Of a stretch of DNA of 64,000 bases, positions 8,869 to 17,953 are shown piece by piece. A program made the translations under genes and the position numbers. Each line of letters opens with the position of its first letter. The first letter of the stretch is position 1. The DNA lies in the NCBI RefSeq assembly GCF_024436435.1, contig NZ_JAFMZP010000002.1, positions 248,001-312,000 of the forward strand. Direction: 5' to 3'. The notes beneath the pieces are model-generated. The model saw only the letters and a list, made by a program, of their open reading frames with translations, did no database searches and was not told the DNA's origin. Source of the DNA: Desertivirga xinjiangensis. GTDB lineage: Bacteria; Bacteroidota; Bacteroidia; Sphingobacteriales; Sphingobacteriaceae.

Positions 8869-10305
8869 TTAGATCATGTTTTTTATCAGCCGGCCTAACA
8901 ATGATAATTTATCTCGAATCTCAGGAGTCCAGTTTAATCCGTAGCTCAAACGCATACAATTATAGAACTGGTCCTGCAGGGTAAACATCCTTCCGGGGGT
9001 AATGCTGATTTTGTATTTAAGTGCTGTCTCGAAAAGGTCTACCGTGTTAACTCTTTTGTCGAGCTCTGTCCATAACATAAATCCCCCTTTAGGGCGGGAC
9101 ACCATTGTTCCCTCAGGGAAGAACTCTTCAATAGCGCTCAGGTATTGAAGGCTATTGGCATGTAAAGCCCTCCGAAGGTTACGCAAATGATGTTCGTACC
9201 GGCCATTCTGCATAAAGTCGGCAACAACTTCCTGGTACAGTGAGGGAATACCTATCGTTTGAAGTAACTTTTGGCGAAGGATCTTGTCTTTATACTTCCC
9301 CGGAGCTACCCATCCTACACGATATCCCGGAGCCAGGGTCTTTGAAACGGAACTGCACCAGAGTACCATTCCTTCCTCGTCGTAAGCTTTACACGGAACC
9401 GGACGTTTATCATTGAAAAATATGTCGCCATAAATATCATCCTCTATCAGGGGAATACCTCTGGCGGCAAGCATTTTCACGACTGCTTTTTTATGTTCTT
9501 CCGGCATACAACTTCCGAGAGGATTGCTGAAATTACTGATCAGTGCACAAGCCTGGATTTTGTGCAGTACTGATTTTAACGCATCCGGATCAATGCCTGT
9601 AAGGGGATGAGTAGGCAATTCGATCACTTTAAGTCCGAGAGAATAAGCGATTTGCAACAAGTTAAAGTATACTGGACTTTCAACAGCGATAGTATCGCCA
9701 GGCTTGGTTGTAGCCATCAGTGCATTATAAAAGGCGTTTGATGTACCTGAAGTGGTGATGATATCATCTTCGCGCAGGTTACCTCCCCATACAAATGCCC
9801 AGTGGCAAATATTCTTTCTTAAATTAAAAGAGCCCTGAGGGGTATCGTAAGCCAATCCGCTATCAGGCAGGGTGCGAAGCATTTTTACAACACTTCTGTT
9901 CAGCTTTTCAACCGGCAGGAGGGAAGGATCAGGAACACCAAACGACAGCTGGGTCATTCCAGGTATGCTGAGCGAATCAAACGCCTTTTTTAATAAGTCT
10001 CCAGGCTCCCTGGCCTCTGCCGTGTCGGGAGCGCTGACAGAAGGAACGGATAGTTTCCGCTGCAGAGCGCTACTTACAAAATATCCCGACTTAGGTCGCG
10101 CCTCAATGAACCCTTTTTTTTCCAGTTCCATATATGCCTGCTTAGCGGTGTTAATACTTACCTGGTAAATCTTCTCTACCGTGCGGATGGATGGAAGTTT
10201 GTCACCAACTTTCAGCACCCCGCTACGGATCTGCTGTGCGAGAATATTTGCAATTTTAAGGTAAAGAACTTCTTTTTTTGAAGCAGGATAAGTTTCTGAT
10301 AGCAT
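8869..10305 (-). CDS. MocR-type regulator: GntR HTH fused to class I aminotransferase
   Basis: 478 residues. Residues 10-78 are a GntR winged helix (GDKLPSIRTVEKIYQVSINTAKQAYMELEKKG). From about 110 on, an aminotransferase fold follows, with the PLP Schiff-base Lys at 322 (SSVSKTLAPGYRVGW) and the Asp of EDDIYGD at 289 that pairs with the pyridine nitrogen. MocR proteins sense PLP or PLP-linked amines and usually regulate nearby vitamin B6, GABA or taurine genes. No pdx or gab gene is visible here. The only close neighbour is the small gene 12 bp upstream, likely cotranscribed, so the target is unknown. Confidence 0.95.
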   Translation of the reverse strand: MLSETYPASKKEVLYLKIANILAQQIRSGVLKVGDKLPSIRTVEKIYQVSINTAKQAYMELEKKGFIEARPKSGYFVSSALQRKLSVPSVSAPDTAEAREPGDLLKKAFDSLSIPGMTQLSFGVPDPSLLPVEKLNRSVVKMLRTLPDSGLAYDTPQGSFNLRKNICHWAFVWGGNLREDDIITTSGTSNAFYNALMATTKPGDTIAVESPVYFNLLQIAYSLGLKVIELPTHPLTGIDPDALKSVLHKIQACALISNFSNPLGSCMPEEHKKAVVKMLAARGIPLIEDDIYGDIFFNDKRPVPCKAYDEEGMVLWCSSVSKTLAPGYRVGWVAPGKYKDKILRQKLLQTIGIPSLYQEVVADFMQNGRYEHHLRNLRRALHANSLQYLSAIEEFFPEGTMVSRPKGGFMLWTELDKRVNTVDLFETALKYKISITPGRMFTLQDQFYNCMRLSYGLNWTPEIRDKLSLLGRLIKNMI

Positions 10306-10317
10306 ACCTTTTATCGA

Positions 10318-10716
10318 TCAAGAATTTAACCAATTTACAAGCTGGTACAAAGCCCTTCTGAACCCGTTCTCATTCTCAAAACCAAACAGCTTAGCCAGAT
10401 CTGGCGGATTTTGGCTATTCATCATTTCTGTCATCCTTTCAAAACTATCTTCAAATCCCTCGTACGCACGAATCACAGGAACGATCTGATTTTGATCCAG
10501 GTCATCAACGCATAAGCTAAGAGTAGCTACCTTTTCTCCGTTCATCTCAGCTATGTAAACTGGAATTCCGAAATCTAATCCAATATCCGGTTCCGATCCT
10601 GTTTTATAAAGGGCAATAGCAGCATTGATATCATTTAAGAAAACCTTTCGAAGACGAATAGTGCCAGCAGCAGTCACGAAACTTTCTGTAACTGCATTAA
10701 TAACCATCTTTTCCAT
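10318..10716 (-). CDS. Hypothetical protein cotranscribed with the MocR regulator
   Basis: 132 residues, no recognised family. It has no signal peptide or membrane segment and looks like a small mixed alpha/beta cytosolic protein, with a strand-rich middle (GIPVYIAEMNGEKVATLSLCVDD) and a helical acidic end. It lies 12 bp upstream of the MocR gene in the same direction, so the regulator may be translated from its mRNA. A Bacteroidetes-like -7 box (TAAATTTG on the minus strand, 10757-10750) sits 34 bp before its ATG. Confidence 0.7.
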   Translation of the reverse strand: MEKMVINAVTESFVTAAGTIRLRKVFLNDINAAIALYKTGSEPDIGLDFGIPVYIAEMNGEKVATLSLCVDDLDQNQIVPVIRAYEGFEDSFERMTEMMNSQNPPDLAKLFGFENENGFRRALYQLVNWLNS

Positions 10717-10749
10717 CTGATTAAATTTTTATTGTTAACGGATGAAAAA

Positions 10750-10814
10750 CAAATTTATGAATGGTGTCAAAACGAGTACAGATACAAATATCAATAATTT
10801 ATAGGATACAGATT
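10750..10814 (-). promoter_or_regulatory. Candidate promoter with GATACARAT direct repeats upstream of the MocR operon
   Basis: On the minus strand TAAATTTG (10757-10750) fits the Bacteroidetes -7 consensus TAnnTTTG; the nearest upstream TTTG is 27 bp away, longer than usual. Two direct repeats, GATACAAAT at 10781 and GATACAGAT at 10805, lie upstream 24 bp apart and cover the -33 zone. MocR regulators commonly bind direct repeats, so autoregulation is plausible but not shown. Confidence 0.3.
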
Positions 10815-10889
10815 CGCTTCAGCACATATATACCTTTGCAATGTTCTGAAAGCACAGATCTCTAAATCAGGAGCGAAGAGAGGGGTATT

Positions 10890-12899
10890 TCAAGGGTTTG
10901 CTGGTAATGAAAAATAGAATATTGAGCCTTGACCAGGTTCACTTTCTACCCATATTTTCCCATGATGACTCTTTATCAGTTCTGAGGATAGGTATAATCC
11001 GATACCAAATCCGGATATGAATTTTGTATCAGCACCGGTTACTCTGTAAAAGCGCTCAAACAGCTTGTCGAGATCTCTTTCGTTTATTCCAATTCCATTA
11101 TCCCGGACACTTGTTGTAATGGTATCGTCCGTGTGATGACAGGAAATTTCGATTCGGTTGCCGTTGGGTGAATATTTAACAGCGTTGCCAATGAGATTAC
11201 TGATCACTTGACTGATTTTTTCCCTATCTGCATAGAGAGGGATTGCAACAGTATTCTCGAAGATGATCTGGTGATGCGGGGAATGCATTTTATGAGCCTC
11301 TACCTCCTCATCGATCAATTCTGTTAAATTAAACCATTCTTTGTGTAAATGGATTTTTCCTGAATCAAAGCGGGTTACATCAAGAAATCCATTAATGAGC
11401 GAGTGCATTTTCCCCGTTTGGACAAGTGCTTTTTCTGAAATTTGATGATAGAATTGCTTACCCTCTTTTTCGGCTCTCTGATGGATCAATTGCAAAAAGG
11501 CTTTTACCGAAGTTAATGGGGTTTTCAATTCATGACTTACAATCCCGATGAAGTCATTTTTTCGCTGTTCATCCCGCTTCCGTTCAGTGATATCCTGGAC
11601 GGTGCCGTTAAGTCGGATGGGGCGTCGGTTTTCATCAAATGAGGCTTTACCTTTTGCTCTTACTGTTCTGACTGAGCCATTCTCCGGATGAATAATGGTG
11701 TAATCAATTTCATAGTTTCCGCCGCTTTCATAATCCAAAGCCTGCCTGATGGCTTTCTCCACCCGGGGACGGTCTTGCTTGTCTATCGTCGCAGTGGCTA
11801 AAGAAAGGTCAACTTGATCATCCGGGTTTAATCCAAACCAGGATTTCAGCTGATCATTCCCAGTAAACTTGCCTGTAGCGGGGTTAAAGTCAAACGTGCC
11901 AAGTTCAGCGGCTTCAATGGCCCGGTTAAGCATATCCTGGATAAGATGATGCTCTCTTTTGGTCTTAACCTGCTCAGTGATTTCCTGAAGGATGACAATA
12001 ATCCCAGTTGTTTCGCCTTTTGTATTTTTAATTGGCTGATAAATGGAGTTGACATATGCCTCCCTGAGTCCCTCTTCAGGGCTATGTAACAAAATCCTTA
12101 ATTCCTCGTTATTTCGACCAACGCCGGTTTCATAAACCTGGTCCAGCCACTTAAGAACGATTTGATCTTTAAGTTCAGGCCTGGCGATAAAATGTGGTTT
12201 TCCTTCCACTTCTTCCCTTGTGCGTCCCCAGATTTTTAAGATCACATCATTGACTACTTCAATAAGCATCTCTTTTCCCCGAAATACACATATCCCGATA
12301 GGAGCTTGTTCAATGATCTCCTTCAATTGTGCCTGGCTTTCAGACAGAAGGTTGTTTAAGTTATTTAACTCTTCATTGCTGGCCGAAAGTTCTTCATTTA
12401 TCGTCTCCAAATCTTCGTTGGCAGCTCCAAGCTCCTCATTGATGGCTGCAAGTTGCTTAATAAGGATGAATTCACGCTGCTCGCCCTCTTCAATCGTTTT
12501 TTGCTGAAAATGCAGCTCGGTTACTTCGCGCGCTGTATGTAATATGCAATACGTTTGACCATTTTCGTCCAGTATGGGCAGGTACCTGAAATCAAAATAG
12601 GAGGTTCTTACTTCTCCATCTACCTGGATACTGACCGGAGCCTCTTTTGCTTCGTAAATTTTACCGGTTCTCCAGACATGCTGAAGCAAGGCGGCAAAAC
12701 GCTGATGTTTTATTTCAGAAACAGCGTGCTCGAGGGCCTTTCCAATCACGGTCTTTTCCCTACCCCAGATCCGGAGCATAGCGTCATTTGCGTATTGAAT
12801 TTCCAGATCTTCTGAAATATAGATGGCTGCAGCTTCGGCGCTGAAGCTTAGAATTTCAAGTAATTGTTCGTTTGTGAGACGAGAAAAGGAGTTCAGCAT
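10890..12899 (-). CDS. Cytoplasmic sensor histidine kinase with three PAS domains
   Basis: 669 residues with no membrane segment. Order: PAS 1 (about 15-130), a coiled coil (135-195) built on repeated NEEL motifs, PAS 2 (195-312), PAS 3 with its PAC segment (325-440), HisKA with phospho-acceptor His456 (GIVSHELKTPLTSVK), and a HATPase domain ending with the G box DTKFISGFGIGLYLSSELI. The NEEL coiled coil is typical of CheB/CheR-PAS-type kinases. No response regulator is adjacent, so it is an orphan kinase. The signal is presumably cytosolic (redox, small ligand). A strong promoter followed by a hairpin terminator lies about 150-240 bp upstream and may form a leader (reported separately). Confidence 0.95.
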   Translation of the reverse strand: MLNSFSRLTNEQLLEILSFSAEAAAIYISEDLEIQYANDAMLRIWGREKTVIGKALEHAVSEIKHQRFAALLQHVWRTGKIYEAKEAPVSIQVDGEVRTSYFDFRYLPILDENGQTYCILHTAREVTELHFQQKTIEEGEQREFILIKQLAAINEELGAANEDLETINEELSASNEELNNLNNLLSESQAQLKEIIEQAPIGICVFRGKEMLIEVVNDVILKIWGRTREEVEGKPHFIARPELKDQIVLKWLDQVYETGVGRNNEELRILLHSPEEGLREAYVNSIYQPIKNTKGETTGIIVILQEITEQVKTKREHHLIQDMLNRAIEAAELGTFDFNPATGKFTGNDQLKSWFGLNPDDQVDLSLATATIDKQDRPRVEKAIRQALDYESGGNYEIDYTIIHPENGSVRTVRAKGKASFDENRRPIRLNGTVQDITERKRDEQRKNDFIGIVSHELKTPLTSVKAFLQLIHQRAEKEGKQFYHQISEKALVQTGKMHSLINGFLDVTRFDSGKIHLHKEWFNLTELIDEEVEAHKMHSPHHQIIFENTVAIPLYADREKISQVISNLIGNAVKYSPNGNRIEISCHHTDDTITTSVRDNGIGINERDLDKLFERFYRVTGADTKFISGFGIGLYLSSELIKSHHGKIWVESEPGQGSIFYFSLPANP

Positions 12900-13046
12900 T
12901 AATTATATATTTCGAAGGTACAGAACATTTGCTTGTCAGCCAATACCAGCTTAAGTATACGCAAAGAGGTCGTAAAGGTTTAATTAAGGATAAACACCTC
13001 AGAGATTCAGAAGAGTTCGGGCTTAAGCCGCCTCTCTCTCGAGCAT

Positions 13047-13084
13047 AAAAAAAGGTCTTCAAACGGGGAGGATGAAGACCTTTT
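13047..13084 (-). terminator. Intrinsic terminator on the minus strand, upstream of the PAS kinase
   Basis: Stem arms 13050-13061 and 13073-13084 (12 bp, AAAAGGTCTTCA and its complement) enclose an 11-nt loop. Read on the minus strand the hairpin is followed by seven T (complement of 13047-13053), a classic intrinsic terminator. No coding gene lies just upstream on that strand, so it can only end a short RNA or act as an attenuator for the kinase gene that starts at 12899. Confidence 0.75.
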
Positions 13085-13107
13085 AACTAACCAATTATAA
13101 ACCGATA

Positions 13108-13137
13108 CAAATATATGTATATTGTTAATATTTCAAA
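13108..13137 (-). promoter_or_regulatory. Bacteroidetes-type promoter TTTG-N18-TATATTTG
   Basis: On the minus strand, TTTG (13137-13134) is followed after 18 bp by TATATTTG (13115-13108), a full match to the -33/-7 consensus. The transcript should start near 13101 and would meet the terminator hairpin only about 20 nt later, giving an RNA of roughly 50-55 nt, or reading through into the PAS kinase gene. Confidence 0.6.
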
Positions 13138-13341
13138 GGATTTTAATAAAATTTATAACTTTTTTAATTATTGATATTGTTTAATGATAAAAAGAAAATT
13201 TTTAATGCCATTTCCCCAATTTATTTGTCAATCCTTAAAATATTTACCTTGCATAGATCAACATAAATTTCTAGCTTAGTATTGCTTGCGCAGGCGTGCC
13301 CCGTGTGCCATAACTGCTGTTCAAAACCCTTATCCTATACA

Positions 13342-14019
13342 TTGAAAAAAATAGTTAAAATATTTCTTTCCTCAGTTTTGTGTATAATCCTGCTTGTCCT
13401 TGTATATGCAGGTTCTGCTTATGTCTTGTCTCGTGTGGGAACCAGCAGAGAAGCTTCCGGATCAAATGATGTAGCCATATATATTCTTACCAACGATGTC
13501 CATACTGATGTAGCAGTGCCAATTAAAAGTCCGTACAAGGATTGGAGCCGGGAGATAAAGTTTTTGAACACATTGAAAAAGGACACAGCATTTAAGTATG
13601 TAGCTATGGGATGGGGGGATAAAGGCTTTTATCTCGAAACTCCAACATGGGAAGATTTGAAAGCAAGTACTGCATTTAAAGCAGCTTTTAGCCTAAGTAC
13701 TTCAGCCATCCACACCACGTTTTATAAAACTTTGAAAGAGGATAATACCTGTGTTAAGATAGATATCAGTGCACATCAGTATCAGCGGCTCGTAACATAT
13801 ATCGAGAATAGTTTTAAACGAGATCCGAAGGGGCATTTCATGTTCATCCCAACAACAGCTAATTACGGAAATGACGATGCTTTTTATGACGCTGTGGGTA
13901 GTTACAGTCTTTTTCACACCTGCAATACCTGGGCGAATAATGCTTTAAAAAGCTGCGGACAGAAAGCAAGCTTTTGGACTCCATTTGACACGGGAATATT
14001 TTATCAGTATAAAAATTGA
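13342..14019 (+). CDS. TIGR02117/DUF2459 family protein
   Basis: About 225 residues. A Lys-rich start and one N-terminal membrane segment (FLSSVLCIILLVLVYAG) are followed by the DUF2459 domain, with the family signatures NDVHTDVAVP, VAMGWGDKGFYLETPTW and SLFHTCNTWANNALKSCG. The Cys and His residues in these blocks resemble a cysteine peptidase-like site, but no activity is established. I prefer the TTG at 13342, because it gives a clean signal anchor; the frame also extends 60 bp upstream to a TTG at 13282, which adds an unlikely Cys-rich segment. It probably acts at the periplasmic face of the inner membrane. Confidence 0.82.
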   Translation: MKKIVKIFLSSVLCIILLVLVYAGSAYVLSRVGTSREASGSNDVAIYILTNDVHTDVAVPIKSPYKDWSREIKFLNTLKKDTAFKYVAMGWGDKGFYLETPTWEDLKASTAFKAAFSLSTSAIHTTFYKTLKEDNTCVKIDISAHQYQRLVTYIENSFKRDPKGHFMFIPTTANYGNDDAFYDAVGSYSLFHTCNTWANNALKSCGQKASFWTPFDTGIFYQYKN

Positions 14020-14140
14020 AATCGGTTATAGCCTTGAAGAAATCAAAATGGAGATCATTTTGGTGGTGTATAACCAACCTGAAATATTTCTACTATTTTG
14101 GCTGGTGTGATGGTAGAGAAGTAATATAACTGAATATACA

Positions 14141-14536
14141 ATGAATCCGGATATCGAAAACTATAACAGTACTCAAACCGACGAGGAAGCGGCGGTGTGC
14201 CACACATTATACCAGCTAATTAACAAAGGATTACCTGAAGCCGAAAGCAAGATCTGGCACAGGCATCCTGTGTGGTTCCTGGACGGAAATCCAATTGTGG
14301 GATACAGTAAATTAAAAGGCGGTATTCGATTGTTGTTTTGGAGTGGTCGATCTTTCAATGAACCCAACCTGCAACCAGAAGGGACCTTCAAAGCAGCAGA
14401 AGCCCGTTATACTAATGCTGAACAAATTAACCAGCAAGATCTAAAGCGATGGCTTGAAAAAGCACGGGACATCCAATGGGATTATAAAAACATAGTGAAG
14501 CGTAAAGGTGTGCTGGAACCCCTCAGAGGACTTTAA
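14141..14536 (+). CDS. DUF1801 domain-containing protein
   Basis: 131 residues resembling the DUF1801/YdhG family: an N-terminal helix pair, then the strand-rich core WHRHPVWFLDGNPIVGYSKLKGGIRLLFWSG and a C-terminal helix. The fold is a small alpha/beta sandwich, of unknown function, found widely in soil Bacteroidota. No signal peptide is present. It is transcribed alone, between the TIGR02117-type gene and the hybrid kinase. Confidence 0.85.
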   Translation: MNPDIENYNSTQTDEEAAVCHTLYQLINKGLPEAESKIWHRHPVWFLDGNPIVGYSKLKGGIRLLFWSGRSFNEPNLQPEGTFKAAEARYTNAEQINQQDLKRWLEKARDIQWDYKNIVKRKGVLEPLRGL

Positions 14537-14679
14537 TACATTTGCGTTGTACCACAAGAGCAGTATTCCCTGTTTGACTTGCAGAATCATTTACGTATCG
14601 TCTAATTTATGCCGTAAATTATTTTACAATAAGGAAACAAAGCCATATTAATCACCGTAGAACGGACAAAGAAAATGGC

Positions 14680-16626
14680 GTGTTAAGAATTAATAGGCAC
14701 TATAATCACACTCCTATAGAGGAGGCCCAGGTTGAAATATTGAAGTGGGGAACAATAGCTTTTATTGTAAGTCATATCAATATTGCTATTTCCCTTTTGT
14801 TTGGTGATGATATGACCGCAATTCCGCTTTTAATTGTGGTCACAATTCTGAACATTCTACTCTATTTTAAGATACTGAAGAGTGGCTGGATCGTGCCGGC
14901 TACACACATTCGGATTTTATTCACCCTTTTTCCTATTTGGCTTAATTTTTTTGTATTTCAGGATTTTCTTGCAACACTAACGGACTTCTTACTGTTTTTC
15001 GAGATCCTGATCTTTGGGTTTTTTAGTTTGAAGAATCGCTGGACCTTTCTATATTCCCTTGCAGCGTTCATTCCGTCGATTCTATTGTTAAGCACGACAG
15101 ATCATTCAAGTGCAGTAAGTATCATACAGTCTGAACATTCGATGATAGCCTATATAGTCAATATAGCTTGCCATGCTTCTTTCGTCGTATTCGCCTGTTA
15201 CCATATTATAAGATCTTTTAAAGATTCTCTCATACGGGTGGAATCACAGGCACTCGAGATTCAGGAAAAATCAGAGGAGGTTCAGGTGCAGACTGAAGAA
15301 TTACAGGCGCAATCCGAGCACTTGCAGGAAATAAATGACAGTTTGAATCATCACGCAGAGGAGTTGTACAGGCAATCCATTTACCTAAAGGAAATAAACG
15401 ATAGTCTTGACAAGCAAACACGCGAAGCGGTGCTGGCCCGTGAGGCTGCAGAGAAGGCGACCCAGGCTAAAAGTGTATTCCTGGCTACAATGAGTCACGA
15501 AATTCGAACTCCCATGAATGGAGTGATTGGTATGGCTGGCCTGCTTGCCGAAACAACATTAACATCCGAACAGGAAGAATATGTGAGATCCATCAGAGTG
15601 AGTGGCGATGCGCTTTTGGCTGTCATTAACGACATCCTGGACATCTCTAAAATTGAATCTGGGAACATGGAGCTTGATGAATACGGATTCGACCTGAGGA
15701 AATGCGTGGACGATGTGATTGATCTATTTGCCGGAAAAGCTGCAGATCAGGGATTGGACCTTACGTACGAAATTGAAGACGGGATACCAGCACAAATCTT
15801 AGGTGATGGTTTAAGACTAAGGCAAGTTTTGATCAACCTGATAAGCAATGCCCTGAAATTTACCCATAAAGGCGGTGTGTTTTTAAAAATAAGTTCGGAG
15901 GGGGAGGTTGAGAATCGCAAAATTAATTTCATCGTGCGTGATTCAGGAATAGGAATTCACCCGGATAAACTATCCAGGTTGTTTAAAACCTTCTCTCAGG
16001 TAGATTCATCAACAACGCGTAAATATGGGGGAACAGGCCTGGGCCTGGTCATCAGCCAAAGACTCGTGAACTTAATGGGCGGAGCTATTTCGGTCGACAG
16101 TGAACCAGGGCTTGGAACTACCTTTAGCTTCAGCATACGAACCAAAGAAAGCGCTTCTAGCAACCTTAGCGTCGCCAGGCCAGTGGTAGTTGATAAAAAC
16201 AAAACCGTTTTGCAGGAAAACCTCGCTGAAAGATACCCCTTAAACATCCTGATAGCAGAAGATAACCTGATTAATCAGAAGCTGGCATTGATGATCCTGA
16301 AAAAACTGGGTTATGCTGCTGCCATAGCTAATAATGGGAGAGAGGCGATAGATATGTCGGAGGGAGGTGGTTTTGATGTTATTTTAATGGATATACTAAT
16401 GCCGGAAATAGATGGTCTCGAAGCCTGCAGAGCTATCAGGAAGAAAAATATGAGACAGCCTTTTATTGTGGCTATGACAGCCAATGTAATGCCTGAAGAT
16501 CGCGACGAGTGCGTTAAGGCAGGAATGGATCATTATATTTCGAAGCCAATAAATCTTGAGCTACTAATAGAAGTTTTAAAAGAAGCCGCTCAGAAGGTTA
16601 ATTTACCTGCTGAGCAGTCCGCTTAA
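14680..16626 (+). CDS. Membrane-bound hybrid sensor histidine kinase/response regulator
   Basis: 648 residues from a GTG start. Five or six hydrophobic segments fill residues 20-180 without an obvious periplasmic sensor domain. A long coiled coil (185-262, repeated [17 protein letters not shown] units) leads to HisKA with His273 ([13 protein letters not shown]), a HATPase domain (N box [10 protein letters not shown] boxes DSGIGI and GTGLGL), and a C-terminal receiver whose phospho-acceptor is Asp571 ([13 protein letters not shown]). With no HPt domain inside, a separate HPt or direct signalling is expected. The stop codon overlaps the stop of the convergent DUF1398 gene. An ATG at 14675 is out of frame, which is why GTG is chosen. 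Confidence 0.93.
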   Translation: MLRINRHYNHTPIEEAQVEILKWGTIAFIVSHINIAISLLFGDDMTAIPLLIVVTILNILLYFKILKSGWIVPATHIRILFTLFPIWLNFFVFQDFLATLTDFLLFFEILIFGFFSLKNRWTFLYSLAAFIPSILLLSTTDHSSAVSIIQSEHSMIAYIVNIACHASFVVFACYHIIRSFKDSLIRVESQALEIQEKSEEVQVQTEELQAQSEHLQEINDSLNHHAEELYRQSIYLKEINDSLDKQTREAVLAREAAEKATQAKSVFLATMSHEIRTPMNGVIGMAGLLAETTLTSEQEEYVRSIRVSGDALLAVINDILDISKIESGNMELDEYGFDLRKCVDDVIDLFAGKAADQGLDLTYEIEDGIPAQILGDGLRLRQVLINLISNALKFTHKGGVFLKISSEGEVENRKINFIVRDSGIGIHPDKLSRLFKTFSQVDSSTTRKYGGTGLGLVISQRLVNLMGGAISVDSEPGLGTTFSFSIRTKESASSNLSVARPVVVDKNKTVLQENLAERYPLNILIAEDNLINQKLALMILKKLGYAAAIANNGREAIDMSEGGGFDVILMDILMPEIDGLEACRAIRKKNMRQPFIVAMTANVMPEDRDECVKAGMDHYISKPINLELLIEVLKEAAQKVNLPAEQSA

Positions 16627-17018
16627 ACTTTCTGCGGGATTTTCTCTACGAGAACTTGATTTCCTGCCTTATCATAATAGGTGCAGGTCATTTGTTCCAT
16701 GGATACTGCCCATTTTTCAACACCCAGGCGAGTACTCAGTTTGCTAAACGTCGGATAATCGATTTCTCCTTGCTGGTGCGCTTTGAGATCTGATTTGAAT
16801 TGTTCCTTATTGCAATTATCTGCAATTGTCAGGGCCTCATACCTTGCCGGGGAGATGGTTGTGTAGCCATTAGTACCAGAAAAGATGGTGTGTCCGTCGT
16901 TAACGAAGGTTTCATAATAGCTTACACCAAGAGATTTAATATCCTGTATGTAAGCAGGAAAGTCCGCACCCGATTTTACTTTGCTGTGTGCCGCTTTGAT
17001 TTGTTCTAATGAAATCAT
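16623..17018 (-). CDS. DUF1398 family protein
   Basis: 131 residues matching the DUF1398 (YbcV-like) family: [30 protein letters not shown], then [14 protein letters not shown] and a C-terminal [18 protein letters not shown]. Many members are annotated phage-related by old transfer, but no phage gene is near. The function is unknown. The stop overlaps that of the convergent hybrid kinase, so transcription of the two collides over a very short distance. Confidence 0.88.
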   Translation of the reverse strand: MISLEQIKAAHSKVKSGADFPAYIQDIKSLGVSYYETFVNDGHTIFSGTNGYTTISPARYEALTIADNCNKEQFKSDLKAHQQGEIDYPTFSKLSTRLGVEKWAVSMEQMTCTYYDKAGNQVLVEKIPQKV

Positions 17019-17140
17019 TGCTTTCTGATTTAATTGTTAAACGATTGGTTGAGCACAAGTCAGCATATATCTGCCTTGCGTTCAATTACCATACAAATCT
17101 CCGCCAAACGCAGGCGTTGCTATTGTAAAAAATCGTTTTT

Positions 17141-17905
17141 CTACAGAAACCGTTTGAAATTTTCGGGGGTATCACCTGTGAATTGCTTAAAGGATTTGAT
17201 AAAATGAGCCAGGTCGAAAAAATTATTTTCGTAACAGATCTCCGAAAGCGATTTGGTAGGGTTCAGGTCAGCCAGAAGGGCATTAAAACGGATGATCGAT
17301 GCGAACTTCTTAGGACTGGCACCCACGACTTTTCTGAAGCGTTTTTCAAAAGGACTTTGACTGATGAACAGCTTGTCAAGAAGTTCCTGGATCCTGATAG
17401 TTCCACGGCTTTGGTAGATAAGTTTTATTGCTTCTGCGATCAGGTTGTCCGATCGTTTGTCTTTCAATCTCGACAGTAAAAACCGCTCCACAGTATTTAT
17501 TTTTTGACTGTCGGTTTTAGCAAGCACTAGTTTTTCCTCTACCTCCCCAATGCTGCTCCTATCAAAAATATCCTCGAGAGAAACACTGAGATTGAAAAGC
17601 TCGTTTGCCGGATGGGAAGTAAAGTGCGTAAAGCCTGTTTCCGTAAAAAAGACCAGGATAGTTCCTATGTTTGCCGAGTTTTTAAATACTTTGTATCTGT
17701 CAGAAATCCCTGTGATGCCCGCTGCACTAAGTGTTCGTTCGTGCTGATCCTTCATAACCGTGAGCTGCCCGCTGTATTGAAAGCCAATTACAAGTCCTGA
17801 GCTCGGAAAAACTTTATACTCGCTTTCCAACTGATTTTCCGACACTACAAAGTACTTGATGTAGGGGCGTAACTTTTCGGTTGGCGAGTACTTGTCAAAC
17901 TTCAC
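17141..17905 (-). CDS. AraC-family transcriptional regulator (DUF6597-type N-terminus)
   Basis: 254 residues. The N-terminal half (about 1-140) starts KYSPTEKLRPYIKYFVV, a DUF6597-like sensor domain; the C-terminal 100 residues hold the two AraC helix-turn-helix units (IRIQELLDKLFISQSPFEKRFRKVVGASPKKF and LSEICYENNFFDLAHFIKSFKQFTGDTPENF). The second HTH is well conserved, so DNA binding is likely. It is transcribed away from the DUF2306 side, with no obvious target next to it. A second regulator of the same type lies at 32284-33078. Confidence 0.93.
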   Translation of the reverse strand: MKFDKYSPTEKLRPYIKYFVVSENQLESEYKVFPSSGLVIGFQYSGQLTVMKDQHERTLSAAGITGISDRYKVFKNSANIGTILVFFTETGFTHFTSHPANELFNLSVSLEDIFDRSSIGEVEEKLVLAKTDSQKINTVERFLLSRLKDKRSDNLIAEAIKLIYQSRGTIRIQELLDKLFISQSPFEKRFRKVVGASPKKFASIIRFNALLADLNPTKSLSEICYENNFFDLAHFIKSFKQFTGDTPENFKRFL

Positions 17906-17953
17906 GGAAACTTAGCAATTAATATGTTAAAGATAGGAACATCTGATCGTTTT

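Larger units (their letters stand above)
12900..13341. other. 442-bp divergent intergenic region
   Basis: It separates the PAS kinase (minus) from the TIGR02117-type gene (plus). It contains the promoter and hairpin listed separately, and the segment 13085-13240 is very AT-rich. I see no credible protein-coding gene. A 68-residue minus-strand frame that begins inside the hairpin looks like noise. Confidence 0.6.

Noticed and set aside
12856-13062. 68-residue minus-strand frame upstream of the PAS kinase
   Set aside because: It begins within the terminator hairpin with a TTG, overlaps the kinase start, and has no family-like sequence.
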